The notes under the pieces: model-generated
Told to the model about the DNA's origin: nothing
What the model saw: only the letters and a program-made list of their open reading frames with translations
The model's database searches: none
Shown here: one piece after another, positions 14,910-21,378 of the stretch
Layout: every line of letters starts with the position of its first letter
Numbering within the stretch: the first letter of the stretch is position 1
NCBI GenBank assembly: GCA_964547515.1
Contig: CAZJOA010000026.1
Span: forward strand, 1 to 21,378
Origin: UBA11524 sp964547515
Lineage (GTDB): Bacteria; Bacillota; Clostridia; Christensenellales; Aristaeellaceae
Length of the DNA: 21,378 nt
Direction of reading: 5' to 3'
Translations under genes and position numbers: made by a program

Positions 14910-16829
14910 TTACACCTTGTTCTGTTCGCGATACGCCTTCCACACCCGTTCGAAGGACTGATCCTCCCCCGGCATGGGACGCACCGTCCGCCAGCTGATG
15001 CGGCACTCGCCATTCTCCCAGTGCACCTCCTGCACCAACCGTGCATGCTCCTCGCCGTCCAGCCGGAAGCGGTAGTCCTTCCCCATCGCCGGGATCGCCT
15101 CCCCCGCCGCGTCCAGGTACATCGCGCTGCCACGGCTCTTGCCGCCCTGCGCCAGATAGTCCAGCATGGCCTCCACATACACCTGCTGACACACCAGCAT
15201 CTCCCGCATGCGATAGACCCAGCGCAGGTCATCCGGCGCGGAAATGCGCACGGGTGACGCGCGGCGCGCGGAAATGCGCGTCAGCAGCGTGCGCAGGCCG
15301 TCCTCACTGCGGACGGCACCGGCCAGCGCGTCCATATCGCGGCGCATTTCGGCGTAGGCCTCGCGAACGTCGCGGGCATCGGCATGGCAGGCGGATTCTG
15401 CGTCCGCCACATGGGACAGCGCGTCCGCCAAGGCGCGTTGGAAGACGTCCTCCGCCGGGAGGGCTGCATCCTCCGCCGCGATGGCTTCCGCCGCACGCAC
15501 CGCGCCGCATTGACCCGCGTTCAGCGCACTGCCGCCCGGACGGTACACCCCGTGGGTCGCCGCCGCTTCTCCGATGGCGTACAGCCCCGGCAGGTTCGTC
15601 CGCCAATGATGATCCACGGCCAGTCCGCCGTTGTTGTGCTGCACGCAGAGGGCGATCTCGAGGGGCTCGCGGCACAGATCGACCCCATGCTCCCGGTAGA
15701 AGTCCACCGCAGGCTCGTTCATCTGGAGCAGACGGTCGATGGGCTTGCCGAAGCACGCGCCCGCGCCGTCCAGATAGGCGAAGGCCTCCGGGGACAGGGC
15801 GGTGAAATCCAGCGCACCGCCGCCGGGGTTCTCGCGGAAATCCAGGAAGACCCGGCGACCCTTCTGCATCTCGCGATGCACCAGGAGGTCGATGCGGGAG
15901 CTGCCCTCGCGCGCCTTGCGGACATCGAAGGGCCACTGGTAGCCCTTGAGGAAGGTCATCGTCAGCATTTCGCCGGTGGACGGCAGGCCATCCGGGAGGA
16001 ATTCGCGGGCGTTTTCGCCGTTTGCATCGGTGGACACAAAGCGCGGCAAGGCCTGCATGTATGTGCCGGACACATTCCAGCGCGGCTTGAGCGAGGCCAG
16101 GCCGAACTGCCATTCCGTCAGGTTGCGCCCCATCGCACCGGCACGCAGGGCAATGCCCGTCGCGCCGTACTGGCTGGCGGGGTACACGCTGTTCATGTAC
16201 ATACCGGCAGGGCCGCCCGTCGCCCAGACGATGCTGGCGCAGCGGAAGACCGCATAGCGCGATGCGTCCGCCGCGCGGTCGAGATCCAGGCAGAGCAGTC
16301 CGCAGATGCGGCCGCTGTCCGTCAGCAGTTCGACGGCCTGCATGCGGTCAAAGATGCGGATGCCCTTTTCGCGCACGGAGCGCTCCAGCGCCTCGGTCAT
16401 CAGCTTGGAGGTGTACGGCCCGGCACTCGTGGCGCGGCGATAGGGGTCGTGATCCGTCTTGTAGCCGACGTATTCGCCGTATTCATTGGTCGGGAAGGGC
16501 ACGCCCAGCTGCGCCAGGTGGAAAAAGCCCCCGGCGGACGCGGCGGCTTCACACAGGGCGATGTCACCGTCCACCGCCTGTCCGGCGAAAAGGGCGGATG
16601 CCATGTCGCGCACGCTGTCCGCATCCGCGCCGGACAGGGAGAGCTTGTAGTAGGTCTGCTTGTCGCTGCCGGTGTTGCGGCTGGTGCCGCAGGTCATGCC
16701 CTCGGTCAGGAGGGCGATGTCCCGCAAGCCCAGCTCGTGCAGGCGTTCCGCCGCCCGCAGTCCCGCCGCGCCGCTGCCGACCACCAGGGTCTTCACGTCA
16801 TGGCGGACGGGCCATGTCCATTTTTTCAT
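14910..16829 (-). CDS. FAD-binding flavoprotein, fumarate reductase / aspartate oxidase-like family
   Basis: This is a 639-residue soluble flavoprotein. The FAD-binding Rossmann motif VVGSGAAGLRAAERL starts at residue 16 (G18, G20, G23). The FAD/substrate region typical of the FAD_binding_2 family is seen as VWATGG (201-206), QHNNGG (397-402) and LYAIGEAAATHG (416-427) followed by YRPGGSALNAGQ (429-440). The C-terminal 150 residues form a helical-type domain as in SdhA and NadB relatives. There is no twin-arginine or Sec signal and no haem or Fe-S motif, so electrons probably come from a partner protein. The ATG at 16829 is chosen because the FAD motif starts right after it; a longer frame would overlap the SDR gene. 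It lies 16 bases after the SDR stop and ends the operon. Its substrate is unknown; a reductase or dehydrogenase working with the OYE-like protein is likely. Confidence 0.88.
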   Translation of the reverse strand: MKKWTWPVRHDVKTLVVGSGAAGLRAAERLHELGLRDIALLTEGMTCGTSRNTGSDKQTYYKLSLSGADADSVRDMASALFAGQAVDGDIALCEAAASAGGFFHLAQLGVPFPTNEYGEYVGYKTDHDPYRRATSAGPYTSKLMTEALERSVREKGIRIFDRMQAVELLTDSGRICGLLCLDLDRAADASRYAVFRCASIVWATGGPAGMYMNSVYPASQYGATGIALRAGAMGRNLTEWQFGLASLKPRWNVSGTYMQALPRFVSTDANGENAREFLPDGLPSTGEMLTMTFLKGYQWPFDVRKAREGSSRIDLLVHREMQKGRRVFLDFRENPGGGALDFTALSPEAFAYLDGAGACFGKPIDRLLQMNEPAVDFYREHGVDLCREPLEIALCVQHNNGGLAVDHHWRTNLPGLYAIGEAAATHGVYRPGGSALNAGQCGAVRAAEAIAAEDAALPAEDVFQRALADALSHVADAESACHADARDVREAYAEMRRDMDALAGAVRSEDGLRTLLTRISARRASPVRISAPDDLRWVYRMREMLVCQQVYVEAMLDYLAQGGKSRGSAMYLDAAGEAIPAMGKDYRFRLDGEEHARLVQEVHWENGECRISWRTVRPMPGEDQSFERVWKAYREQNKV

Positions 16830-16845
16830 CGCGGAATCCCCCCGA

Positions 16846-17586
16846 TCACAGCCGGCGCAGGCTGAATCCGCCATCCGCATTGAGCACCTGTCCCGCAGCG
16901 TAGTCCAGCAGGCCGGTGCAGCAGGCTTCCACCATGTCCGCCACGTCCTCCGGGCGGCCAAAGCGTGGGATGGGCAGCAGGCCGTCCGCGATCATGCGGG
17001 CGTACTTGTCGTGCACCTTCTCGGTCATGTCCGTGGCGATGATCCCCGGCCGCACCTCGAACACCGGGATGCCCTCCGCCGCCAGCCGATCCGCCATCAG
17101 CTGCGTCACCATGCCCACACCGGCCTTGCTGATGCAGTATTCGCCGCGCGCGGTGGACGAGGTGTAAGCCGAAATGCTGCCGATGTTGATGATGCGCGGG
17201 TGATAGTCCTCCGCGACATTGTGGCGCAGCATCATATTGGCCGCCAGCTGGCACATGAAGAGCGTGGCCCGCAGGTTGATACCGATCACGCGATCAAAGC
17301 TCTCCTCGGTCATCCGGAGGACATCCTCCCGGACGAGGGGCGCGACCCCCGCGTTGTTCACCAGCACATCCAGGCGGCCATATTCGTCCGCCAGATAGCG
17401 GAACGCCGCTCGGCGCTGTTCGCCGTCGCCGATATTGCAGCCGATATAGTCCCGATCCGCCGGGAGATCAGCGGGACGCTCCTGACGTGTGCCGGAATAC
17501 ACCACGCGGTAGCCCCGATCATGCAGGCGGTCGGCGATGGCGCGGCCGATGCCGCGTGTTGAGCCGCTGACAAACGCGATCCTCAC
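16846..17586 (-). CDS. Short-chain dehydrogenase/reductase (SDR), classical type
   Basis: This is a 246-residue SDR oxidoreductase. The cofactor motif GSTRGIG is at 8-14, NNAG at 77-80, the active-site Asn is probably 104 (INL), Ser is 137 and Tyr150-x3-Lys154 is the catalytic pair. The 13-residue Ser-Tyr spacing is normal. The C-terminal GQVLNADGG segment is typical of 3-oxoacyl-ACP-reductase-like members. The start is GTG at 17586: it overlaps the TGA of the upstream OYE-like gene by 4 bases (GTGA) and has GGAGG 10 bases upstream, which indicates translational coupling. No good ATG gives the short Rossmann N-terminus expected. It probably interconverts a ketone and an alcohol in the same pathway as the two flavoproteins. 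Confidence 0.92.
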   Translation of the reverse strand: MRIAFVSGSTRGIGRAIADRLHDRGYRVVYSGTRQERPADLPADRDYIGCNIGDGEQRRAAFRYLADEYGRLDVLVNNAGVAPLVREDVLRMTEESFDRVIGINLRATLFMCQLAANMMLRHNVAEDYHPRIINIGSISAYTSSTARGEYCISKAGVGMVTQLMADRLAAEGIPVFEVRPGIIATDMTEKVHDKYARMIADGLLPIPRFGRPEDVADMVEACCTGLLDYAAGQVLNADGGFSLRRL

Positions 17587-18872
17587 AGCTTGTACACCTC
17601 CCTGTCGTGAACGATGCATCCGGCGCAGCGTCCGGCGCGCAGGAGCACCGCACATCCGCCGCAGGTCATGCAGACCTTGCCGATCTGCCCGTCGCGGCGC
17701 AGCTGATTCGGGAAATCCGGATTGGCAAAGGCCATGCGTCCGAAGCCCGCCATGGCGCAGTGTCCCCCGCCCACCATGCCCGCCGCCAGATGCGGCGCAT
17801 ATCCGCGCAGGTAGGAGAACGCGCTGCCCAGGATCGGCAGTTCCGGATAGGCATGCTGAATGTCCGACAGGCCCTGCATCACGCGGCCAACGCCTTCGAT
17901 GGGGTGCTCCGGGGGGACATAGTTGCCGTTGTCGTAGGGGCGGTTCACATGGGGATTCTTGTAGGGGTTGCCCATGGTGATGTTCAGCAGGGGGACATCG
18001 AATTGGTCGCGCAGCTCGCCGATGAGCCGCAGCGGCTCGGTGAGGTCGACGCTGAGTCCGCCGCCCTCGCGCACGCCCCAGCCGTAGGGGTACGCAAAGC
18101 CGTCATAGGCATTCATGCGGCTGGTGAGGAAGCCGTCGCCGATGCCGGATTTTGCCGCAGCGAACGCCTCCTTGAGGAAGCGCGTGCGGTTCTCGTAGCA
18201 TCCGCCGTATCGACCCGGCCGGGTGTACGCGCTGAGCAGCTCGCACGCCAGATAGCGATGGCAGCACTTCACGTCCACGCCGTCGAAGCCCGCCTGACGC
18301 GCCAGACGCGCCGCGGGCTCATAGGCATCGGTGTAGCGCCGGAGCGTGTCATCCGAAAGGATGCGGCTGTCGTCCAGCAGCGGTTCCTCCAGCGGCGGAC
18401 AATGATACGCGATGAGCGGATCGGGCACGCCGGTGGGCTTGGAATACCGGCCACTGTTGGTGGCCTGCATGACAATGACGGGCGCGTAACCGTTCTCTTT
18501 CAGGCCGGTCTCCTTGATGTGCTCCACCAGGCGCTTGAAATCATCCAGATTTTCGGGGGTCAGCATGAGCTGATGGGCACTGGCGCGTCCCTCGGGGACG
18601 GTCGCGACTGCCTCGAACCAGATCAGTCCCGCGCCGCCCCGGGCGAATCGCTCGTACCGCCGCCAGGTCAGTTCGCCGGGCGCACCGTTCTCCAGGCCGT
18701 CCGTGCCCTCCATGGGCTGGAAGGCGATGCGGTTCGCTGCGGTCAGTCCGCCCAGCGTCAGCGGCTGGAACAGCGGGGTCAGATCCTCCGACATGGGCAG
18801 GAACGCGCCCAGTGCGTCCGCCGTCTGACGCACCTCATCCAGGGAATGGTAGTGGAATTTCTCGTGCTTCAT
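17583..18872 (-). CDS. Old Yellow Enzyme-like NADH:flavin oxidoreductase with Fe-S cysteine motif
   Basis: This 429-residue FMN barrel protein is the first gene of the redox operon. The OYE core is seen in NRIAFQPME (47-55) and GFDGVDVKCCHRYL (195-208), then YGGCYENRTRF (222-232). In classical OYEs the second motif reads HGAHGYL; here it is KCCHRYL, so one of the two substrate-binding histidines is replaced by Lys. Cys401, Cys404, Cys407 and Cys419 resemble the 4Fe-4S motif of the 2,4-dienoyl-CoA reductase and BaiCD branch. The protein ends directly after this motif, without the FAD- and NAD-binding domains of that branch. It may receive electrons from the FAD flavoprotein encoded in the same operon (inference). 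The ATG at 18872 has AGGAG at 7 bases and a promoter about 45 bases upstream. Confidence 0.9.
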   Translation of the reverse strand: MKHEKFHYHSLDEVRQTADALGAFLPMSEDLTPLFQPLTLGGLTAANRIAFQPMEGTDGLENGAPGELTWRRYERFARGGAGLIWFEAVATVPEGRASAHQLMLTPENLDDFKRLVEHIKETGLKENGYAPVIVMQATNSGRYSKPTGVPDPLIAYHCPPLEEPLLDDSRILSDDTLRRYTDAYEPAARLARQAGFDGVDVKCCHRYLACELLSAYTRPGRYGGCYENRTRFLKEAFAAAKSGIGDGFLTSRMNAYDGFAYPYGWGVREGGGLSVDLTEPLRLIGELRDQFDVPLLNITMGNPYKNPHVNRPYDNGNYVPPEHPIEGVGRVMQGLSDIQHAYPELPILGSAFSYLRGYAPHLAAGMVGGGHCAMAGFGRMAFANPDFPNQLRRDGQIGKVCMTCGGCAVLLRAGRCAGCIVHDREVYKL

Positions 18873-18915
18873 GTTGATTCTCCTTATTCTGATTTGCAAC
18901 GCAGGCCCTTGTGAC

Positions 18916-18944
18916 ATTATACCATGTTTCGCGCTATTGTGCAA
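18916..18944 (-). promoter_or_regulatory. Promoter of the OYE-SDR-flavoprotein operon
   Basis: On the minus strand -35 TTGCAC (18944-18939), a 17-base spacer and a perfect -10 TATAAT (18921-18916) form a strong sigma-A-type promoter. It begins 2 bases after the T run of the ribosomal-operon terminator, so the redox operon is insulated from and independent of the ribosomal operon. Confidence 0.85.
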
Positions 18945-18945
18945 C

Positions 18946-18979
18946 AAAAAGACCGGCTCGCTGTGCGGGCGAACCGGTC
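18946..18979 (-). terminator. Intrinsic terminator of the alpha ribosomal operon
   Basis: On the minus strand GACCGG (18979-18974) and TCGC pair with GCGA and CCGGTC (18956-18951) around a short loop, followed by TTTTTG (18950-18946). It lies about 110 bases after the rplQ stop. The stretch between (18980-19087) holds a small TCCGC/GCGGA hairpin and T-rich sequence but no gene. Confidence 0.88.
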
Positions 18980-19087
18980 GGAAAAACGATTGCTTTGCTT
19001 TTGATGTGTGCGAAAAGAAAACGTGCAACGTGAATGAACTGCGGTGACATCAAGCGGGACGAATCCGCCGGGCGGAATGAAGTCCCC

Positions 19088-19585
19088 TTACTTGATGATC
19101 TCCAGGATCACCATCTCGGCAGCATCGCCGCGACGGGGTCCGAGCTTGTACATACGGGTGTAGCCGCCGTTGCGACCCTTGCAGGCCGGGGCGATCTCAC
19201 GGAAGAGCTTCTCGATCACGGGATACTTGATCTCGCGCTGACGAGCCTTGTAATCCGCCTTGCGCTCATCCTCTTCGCGGGCCAGCGGCACGTTGTAGAG
19301 GTAGGACAGCATCTGACGGCGGGCAGCCAGCTTGGAGGGCGCGTCATTGACGACCTCCTGCTGAACGAGCTGACCCTTGTCGTTGTGGAACTCCTTGGTC
19401 ACGGTCACGGTGTTCTCGTGCTCCTTGACCGCGAGCGTGATCAGACGCTCGGCAATGCGGCGGACTTCCTTCGCCTTCGCCTCGGTCGTCTCGATCCTGC
19501 CGTTATTGATCAGATTGGTCGTGAGGCCACGCAGCAGCGCCTTGCGCTGAGAGGCCGTGCGACCCAGTTTGCGCTGGTAAGCCAT
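19088..19585 (-). CDS. rplQ: 50S ribosomal protein L17
   Basis: This is a 165-residue ribosomal protein L17 of the large subunit. The N-terminus (AYQRKLGRTASQRKALLRGL) and C-terminus (GGYTRMYKLGPRRGDAAEM) match the family closely. The middle is longer than in typical L17 (about 115-130 residues): extra residues follow LITLAVKEH, with the segment TVTVTKEFHNDKGQLV, and again around LAREEDERKADYKARQ. The ATG at 19585 has AGGAGG at 7 bases; a longer frame starting at 19603 would place the start upstream of this Shine-Dalgarno sequence. It is the last gene of the alpha operon, 75 bases after rpoA. What would usually follow in Bacillota (ecfA, ecfT, truA, rplM, rpsI) is not present here. Confidence 0.98.
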   Translation of the reverse strand: MAYQRKLGRTASQRKALLRGLTTNLINNGRIETTEAKAKEVRRIAERLITLAVKEHENTVTVTKEFHNDKGQLVQQEVVNDAPSKLAARRQMLSYLYNVPLAREEDERKADYKARQREIKYPVIEKLFREIAPACKGRNGGYTRMYKLGPRRGDAAEMVILEIIK

Positions 19586-19660
19586 GGGTATTCCTCCTAT
19601 CATGGGTGGGCGGCGGGATGGGCGGCATGCGCCGTCACTGCCCGCACTTTGAGCCCTGTC

Positions 19661-20614
19661 TTATTCATCATTGGGGCGCAGGGCCAGACCCAGCTCCTGC
19701 AGCTTCTGCTCGACCTCTTCCAGGGACTTGCGACCCAGGTTGCGGACCTTCATCATGTCCTCCTGATTGCGCTGCACCAGCTCGGACACGCTGTTGATGC
19801 CGGCGCGCTTCAAGCAGTTGTACGCGCGGACGGACAGCTCCAACTCCTCGATGGTCATCTCCAGAACCTTTTCCTTCTTGTCGTCCTCGGGCTGCACCAT
19901 GCTCACGGGGAGCACGATGTCCGTCAGGCGGACGAAGGAGGCAAGATGCTCGGTCAGAATGCTTGCGGCACCGCTGACGGCCTCTTCGGGCTTCAGCGTG
20001 CCATTGGTCCACACCTCCAGGGTCAGGCGGTCGAAGTCGTTGGACTGGCCGACGCGCTTGTCCTCCACGGTGTAATTCACCTTGTGGATGGGGGTGAAGA
20101 TGGAATCCATCGCGATCACGCCGATGGGCATGGTCAGATCGCGCGCCTTGTTCTTTTCGGCGCTGACATAGCCGCGGCCGCGCTCCAGGCGCAGGGTCAT
20201 TTGCAGATGCGCGTCCTCATTGAGGGTGGCGATGTGCATATCGGGGTTGATGATCTCAACCTCCTCATCGACCTTGATGTCGGCGGCGGTCAGCTCACAG
20301 GGGCCGATCTTGTCCACGATGACATTCTTGGGGCCTTCGCTGTACATCTTGACAGCCAGACCCTTGAGGTTCAGGATGATCTCCGTCACGTCCTCGGTGA
20401 CACCGGGGATGGTGGAGAACTCATGCTGCACGCCCTCGATATGGACGGAGGACACGGCAGCACCGGGCAGGGAAGACAGCAGGACGCGGCGCAGGGAATT
20501 GCCCAGCGTATGGCCGAAGCCACGCTCCAGCGGCTCGACGACGAACTTGCCGTACTTGCCGTTGTCGCCGACCTCGACACATTCGACCTTTGCCTTTTCG
20601 ATTTCTACGGCCAT
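19661..20614 (-). CDS. rpoA: DNA-directed RNA polymerase subunit alpha
   Basis: This 317-residue alpha subunit dimerises to start assembly of RNA polymerase. The N-terminal domain is complete, with RGFGHTLGNSLRRVLLSSLPG at about 31-51, the dimerisation and beta-contact region. The C-terminal DNA-binding domain runs from about 253, with LELSVRAYNCLKRAG (258-272) and VRNLGRKSLEEV (291-302). Arg263 aligns with Arg265 of E. coli, which contacts UP elements and activators. Start ATG follows GGAGG at 9 bases. It lies between rpsD and rplQ, the usual order. Confidence 0.99.
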   Translation of the reverse strand: MAVEIEKAKVECVEVGDNGKYGKFVVEPLERGFGHTLGNSLRRVLLSSLPGAAVSSVHIEGVQHEFSTIPGVTEDVTEIILNLKGLAVKMYSEGPKNVIVDKIGPCELTAADIKVDEEVEIINPDMHIATLNEDAHLQMTLRLERGRGYVSAEKNKARDLTMPIGVIAMDSIFTPIHKVNYTVEDKRVGQSNDFDRLTLEVWTNGTLKPEEAVSGAASILTEHLASFVRLTDIVLPVSMVQPEDDKKEKVLEMTIEELELSVRAYNCLKRAGINSVSELVQRNQEDMMKVRNLGRKSLEEVEQKLQELGLALRPNDE

Positions 20615-20644
20615 TTCTTAAACCCTCCTTGCTCAGGTTTGCAG

Positions 20645-20703
20645 TGAAGGGATGTTTCCGCGGGGGTGGACGCAAGCCGCCCCGCCTCCCGCAGCACCCT
20701 TCA
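20645..20703 (-). other. Structured spacer (nested hairpin) between rpsD and rpoA
   Basis: Directly after the rpsD stop, TGAAGGGTG (20703-20695, minus strand) pairs with CATCCCTTCA (20654-20645) with one bulge, and inside it GCGGGG (20685-20680) pairs with CCCCGC (20665-20660). There is no T run, so it is not a terminator. It may be a processing or regulatory structure that tunes rpoA relative to the ribosomal proteins. Confidence 0.45.
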
Positions 20704-21300
20704 TTAACGGGAGTAGAACTCGACGATCATGTTCATCTGGGGCTCGAAATCGACGTCCTCACGGGCGGGCAGAGCCACGACGGAACCGGTCAGGTTGGGG
20801 GCATCGAAGGTCAGCCACTTGGGCGTCACCGCAGTGGTGCCCTCGCGCAGACCCTTGAACAGCTCGGATTCGGTGCTCTTCTGGCGCAGGGTAATGACGT
20901 CGCCCACCTTCACGGAGTAGGAGGGGATGTCCACCTTCTGGCCATTGACGCGGATGTGGCCGTGCACCACGATCTGACGGGCGGCGCGGCGGGTCTTGCC
21001 CAGGCCAAGACGATACACGACATTGTCCAGGCGCAGCTCCAGCAGCTGGAGCATATTGTCACCGGTGATGCCCTTCATGGCGGTGGCCTTGTTGTAATAG
21101 CCCTCGAACTGCTTCTCGAGGATGCCATAGACGAACTTGACCTTCTGCTTCTCCTTCAGCTGAGCGCCGTACTCGGAGACCTTCTTGCGGCGGGTGCCGC
21201 CGGGATTGCGGTTAGACTTCTTATTGCCATAGCCCATGACCGCCGGGGAAACGTCGAAAGAACGGCACTTCCGGGCGATAGGCTGCTTGTTGATAGCCAT
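20704..21300 (-). CDS. rpsD: 30S ribosomal protein S4
   Basis: This is a 198-residue small-subunit assembly protein. The S4 RNA-binding domain is clear: LELRLDNVVYRLGLGKTRRA followed by ARQIVVHGHIRVNGQKVDIP, and before it KKVSEYGAQLKEKQKVKFVYG. The N-terminus (MAINKQPIARKCRSFD) has only one cysteine and lacks the zinc-binding cysteines of the C+ form. It therefore belongs to the zinc-free S4 type. Start ATG at 21300 follows GGAGG at 8 bases. Its position between rpsK and rpoA is typical of Clostridia; in many Bacilli rpsD is elsewhere. In several bacteria S4 is the translational repressor of this operon. Confidence 0.98.
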   Translation of the reverse strand: MAINKQPIARKCRSFDVSPAVMGYGNKKSNRNPGGTRRKKVSEYGAQLKEKQKVKFVYGILEKQFEGYYNKATAMKGITGDNMLQLLELRLDNVVYRLGLGKTRRAARQIVVHGHIRVNGQKVDIPSYSVKVGDVITLRQKSTESELFKGLREGTTAVTPKWLTFDAPNLTGSVVALPAREDVDFEPQMNMIVEFYSR

Positions 21301-21324
21301 GTTTCAATGTCCTCCTTCGTTTGC

Positions 21325-21378
21325 TTACACGCGACGGCGCTTGGGCGGACGGCAGCCATTGTGGGGGATGGGCGTCAC
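21325..21378 (-). CDS. rpsK: 30S ribosomal protein S11, C-terminal end only
   Basis: The last 17 codons and stop of rpsK are present; the gene continues beyond the right edge. The residues VTPIPHNGCRPPKRRRV are the conserved S11 C-terminus. The TAA at 21327-21325 is 24 bases before the rpsD start. The protein forms part of the 30S platform. Confidence 0.96.
   Translation of the reverse strand: MTPIPHNGCRPPKRRRV

Noticed and set aside
13414..16865. Long open frames opposite the Gfo/Idh/MocA gene and the FAD flavoprotein gene (minus 13414-15192, plus 15384-16865)
   Set aside because: They overlap clear conserved genes on the other strand, cross the hairpin repeats, and have no family motifs.
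14910..18872. Bile-acid 7-dehydroxylation (bai) operon
   Set aside because: The OYE-like protein lacks the C-terminal domains of BaiCD/BaiH, and no baiB, baiE, baiF or baiG homologue is present.

Overview
The window reads as chromosomal DNA of a GC-rich, probably gut-associated member of the Bacillota (class Clostridia). The main evidence is the gene order rpsK-rpsD-rpoA-rplQ at the right end, with rpsD inside the alpha operon. Supporting evidence is the S4 N-terminus without zinc cysteines, the strong AGGAGG ribosome binding sites, and the LplABC-type sugar importer with a DUF3502-type binding protein and no ATPase gene. The order or genus cannot be fixed from the sequence alone; Christensenellales- or Oscillospirales-like lineages are my guess.

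Layout, left to right. (1) Positions 145-7363, minus strand: one transport and catabolic operon read leftwards from a promoter near 7420-7446. It encodes a LplB-type permease, a LplC-type permease, a solute-binding protein, a serine beta-lactamase-like hydrolase, a Gfo/Idh/MocA oxidoreductase and a NagB-like sugar-phosphate isomerase/deaminase. A terminator-like hairpin and a possible second promoter sit between the binding protein and the hydrolase. (2) Positions 7364-7573: a divergent promoter region. (3) Positions 7574-14601, plus strand: a tightly packed operon encoding a two-domain alpha/beta hydrolase, a GH4 glycosidase with a CHG metal motif, NagA deacetylase, a short neutral-ceramidase-like hydrolase and a second Gfo/Idh/MocA protein. 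(4) Positions 14602-14909: a convergent intergenic region with two nearly identical hairpins in direct orientation flanking about 210 bases, plus a strong plus-strand terminator. (5) Positions 14910-18872, minus strand: a translationally coupled redox operon encoding an Old Yellow Enzyme-like iron-sulfur flavoprotein, an SDR dehydrogenase and a large FAD-binding flavoprotein. It has a clear sigma-A-type promoter. (6) Positions 18946-21378, minus strand: the end of the alpha ribosomal operon (rpsK, rpsD, rpoA, rplQ) and its terminator.

How it may work together (inference). Regions 1-3 look like one import-and-degradation locus for a modified oligosaccharide containing an amino sugar and possibly a uronic acid. 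The ABC importer brings in the unphosphorylated sugar, the hydrolases remove acyl groups, the NAD-dependent GH4 enzyme (perhaps with the Gfo/Idh/MocA proteins) breaks or rearranges glycosidic bonds, and NagA and the NagB-like protein process the amino sugar. No sugar kinase, PTS component, transporter ATPase or transcription regulator is encoded in the window. The substrate is unknown. The three-gene redox operon may be a separate reductive pathway. No tRNA, rRNA, CRISPR array, transposase or phage gene was seen. Positions 1-144 hold no gene I can support.
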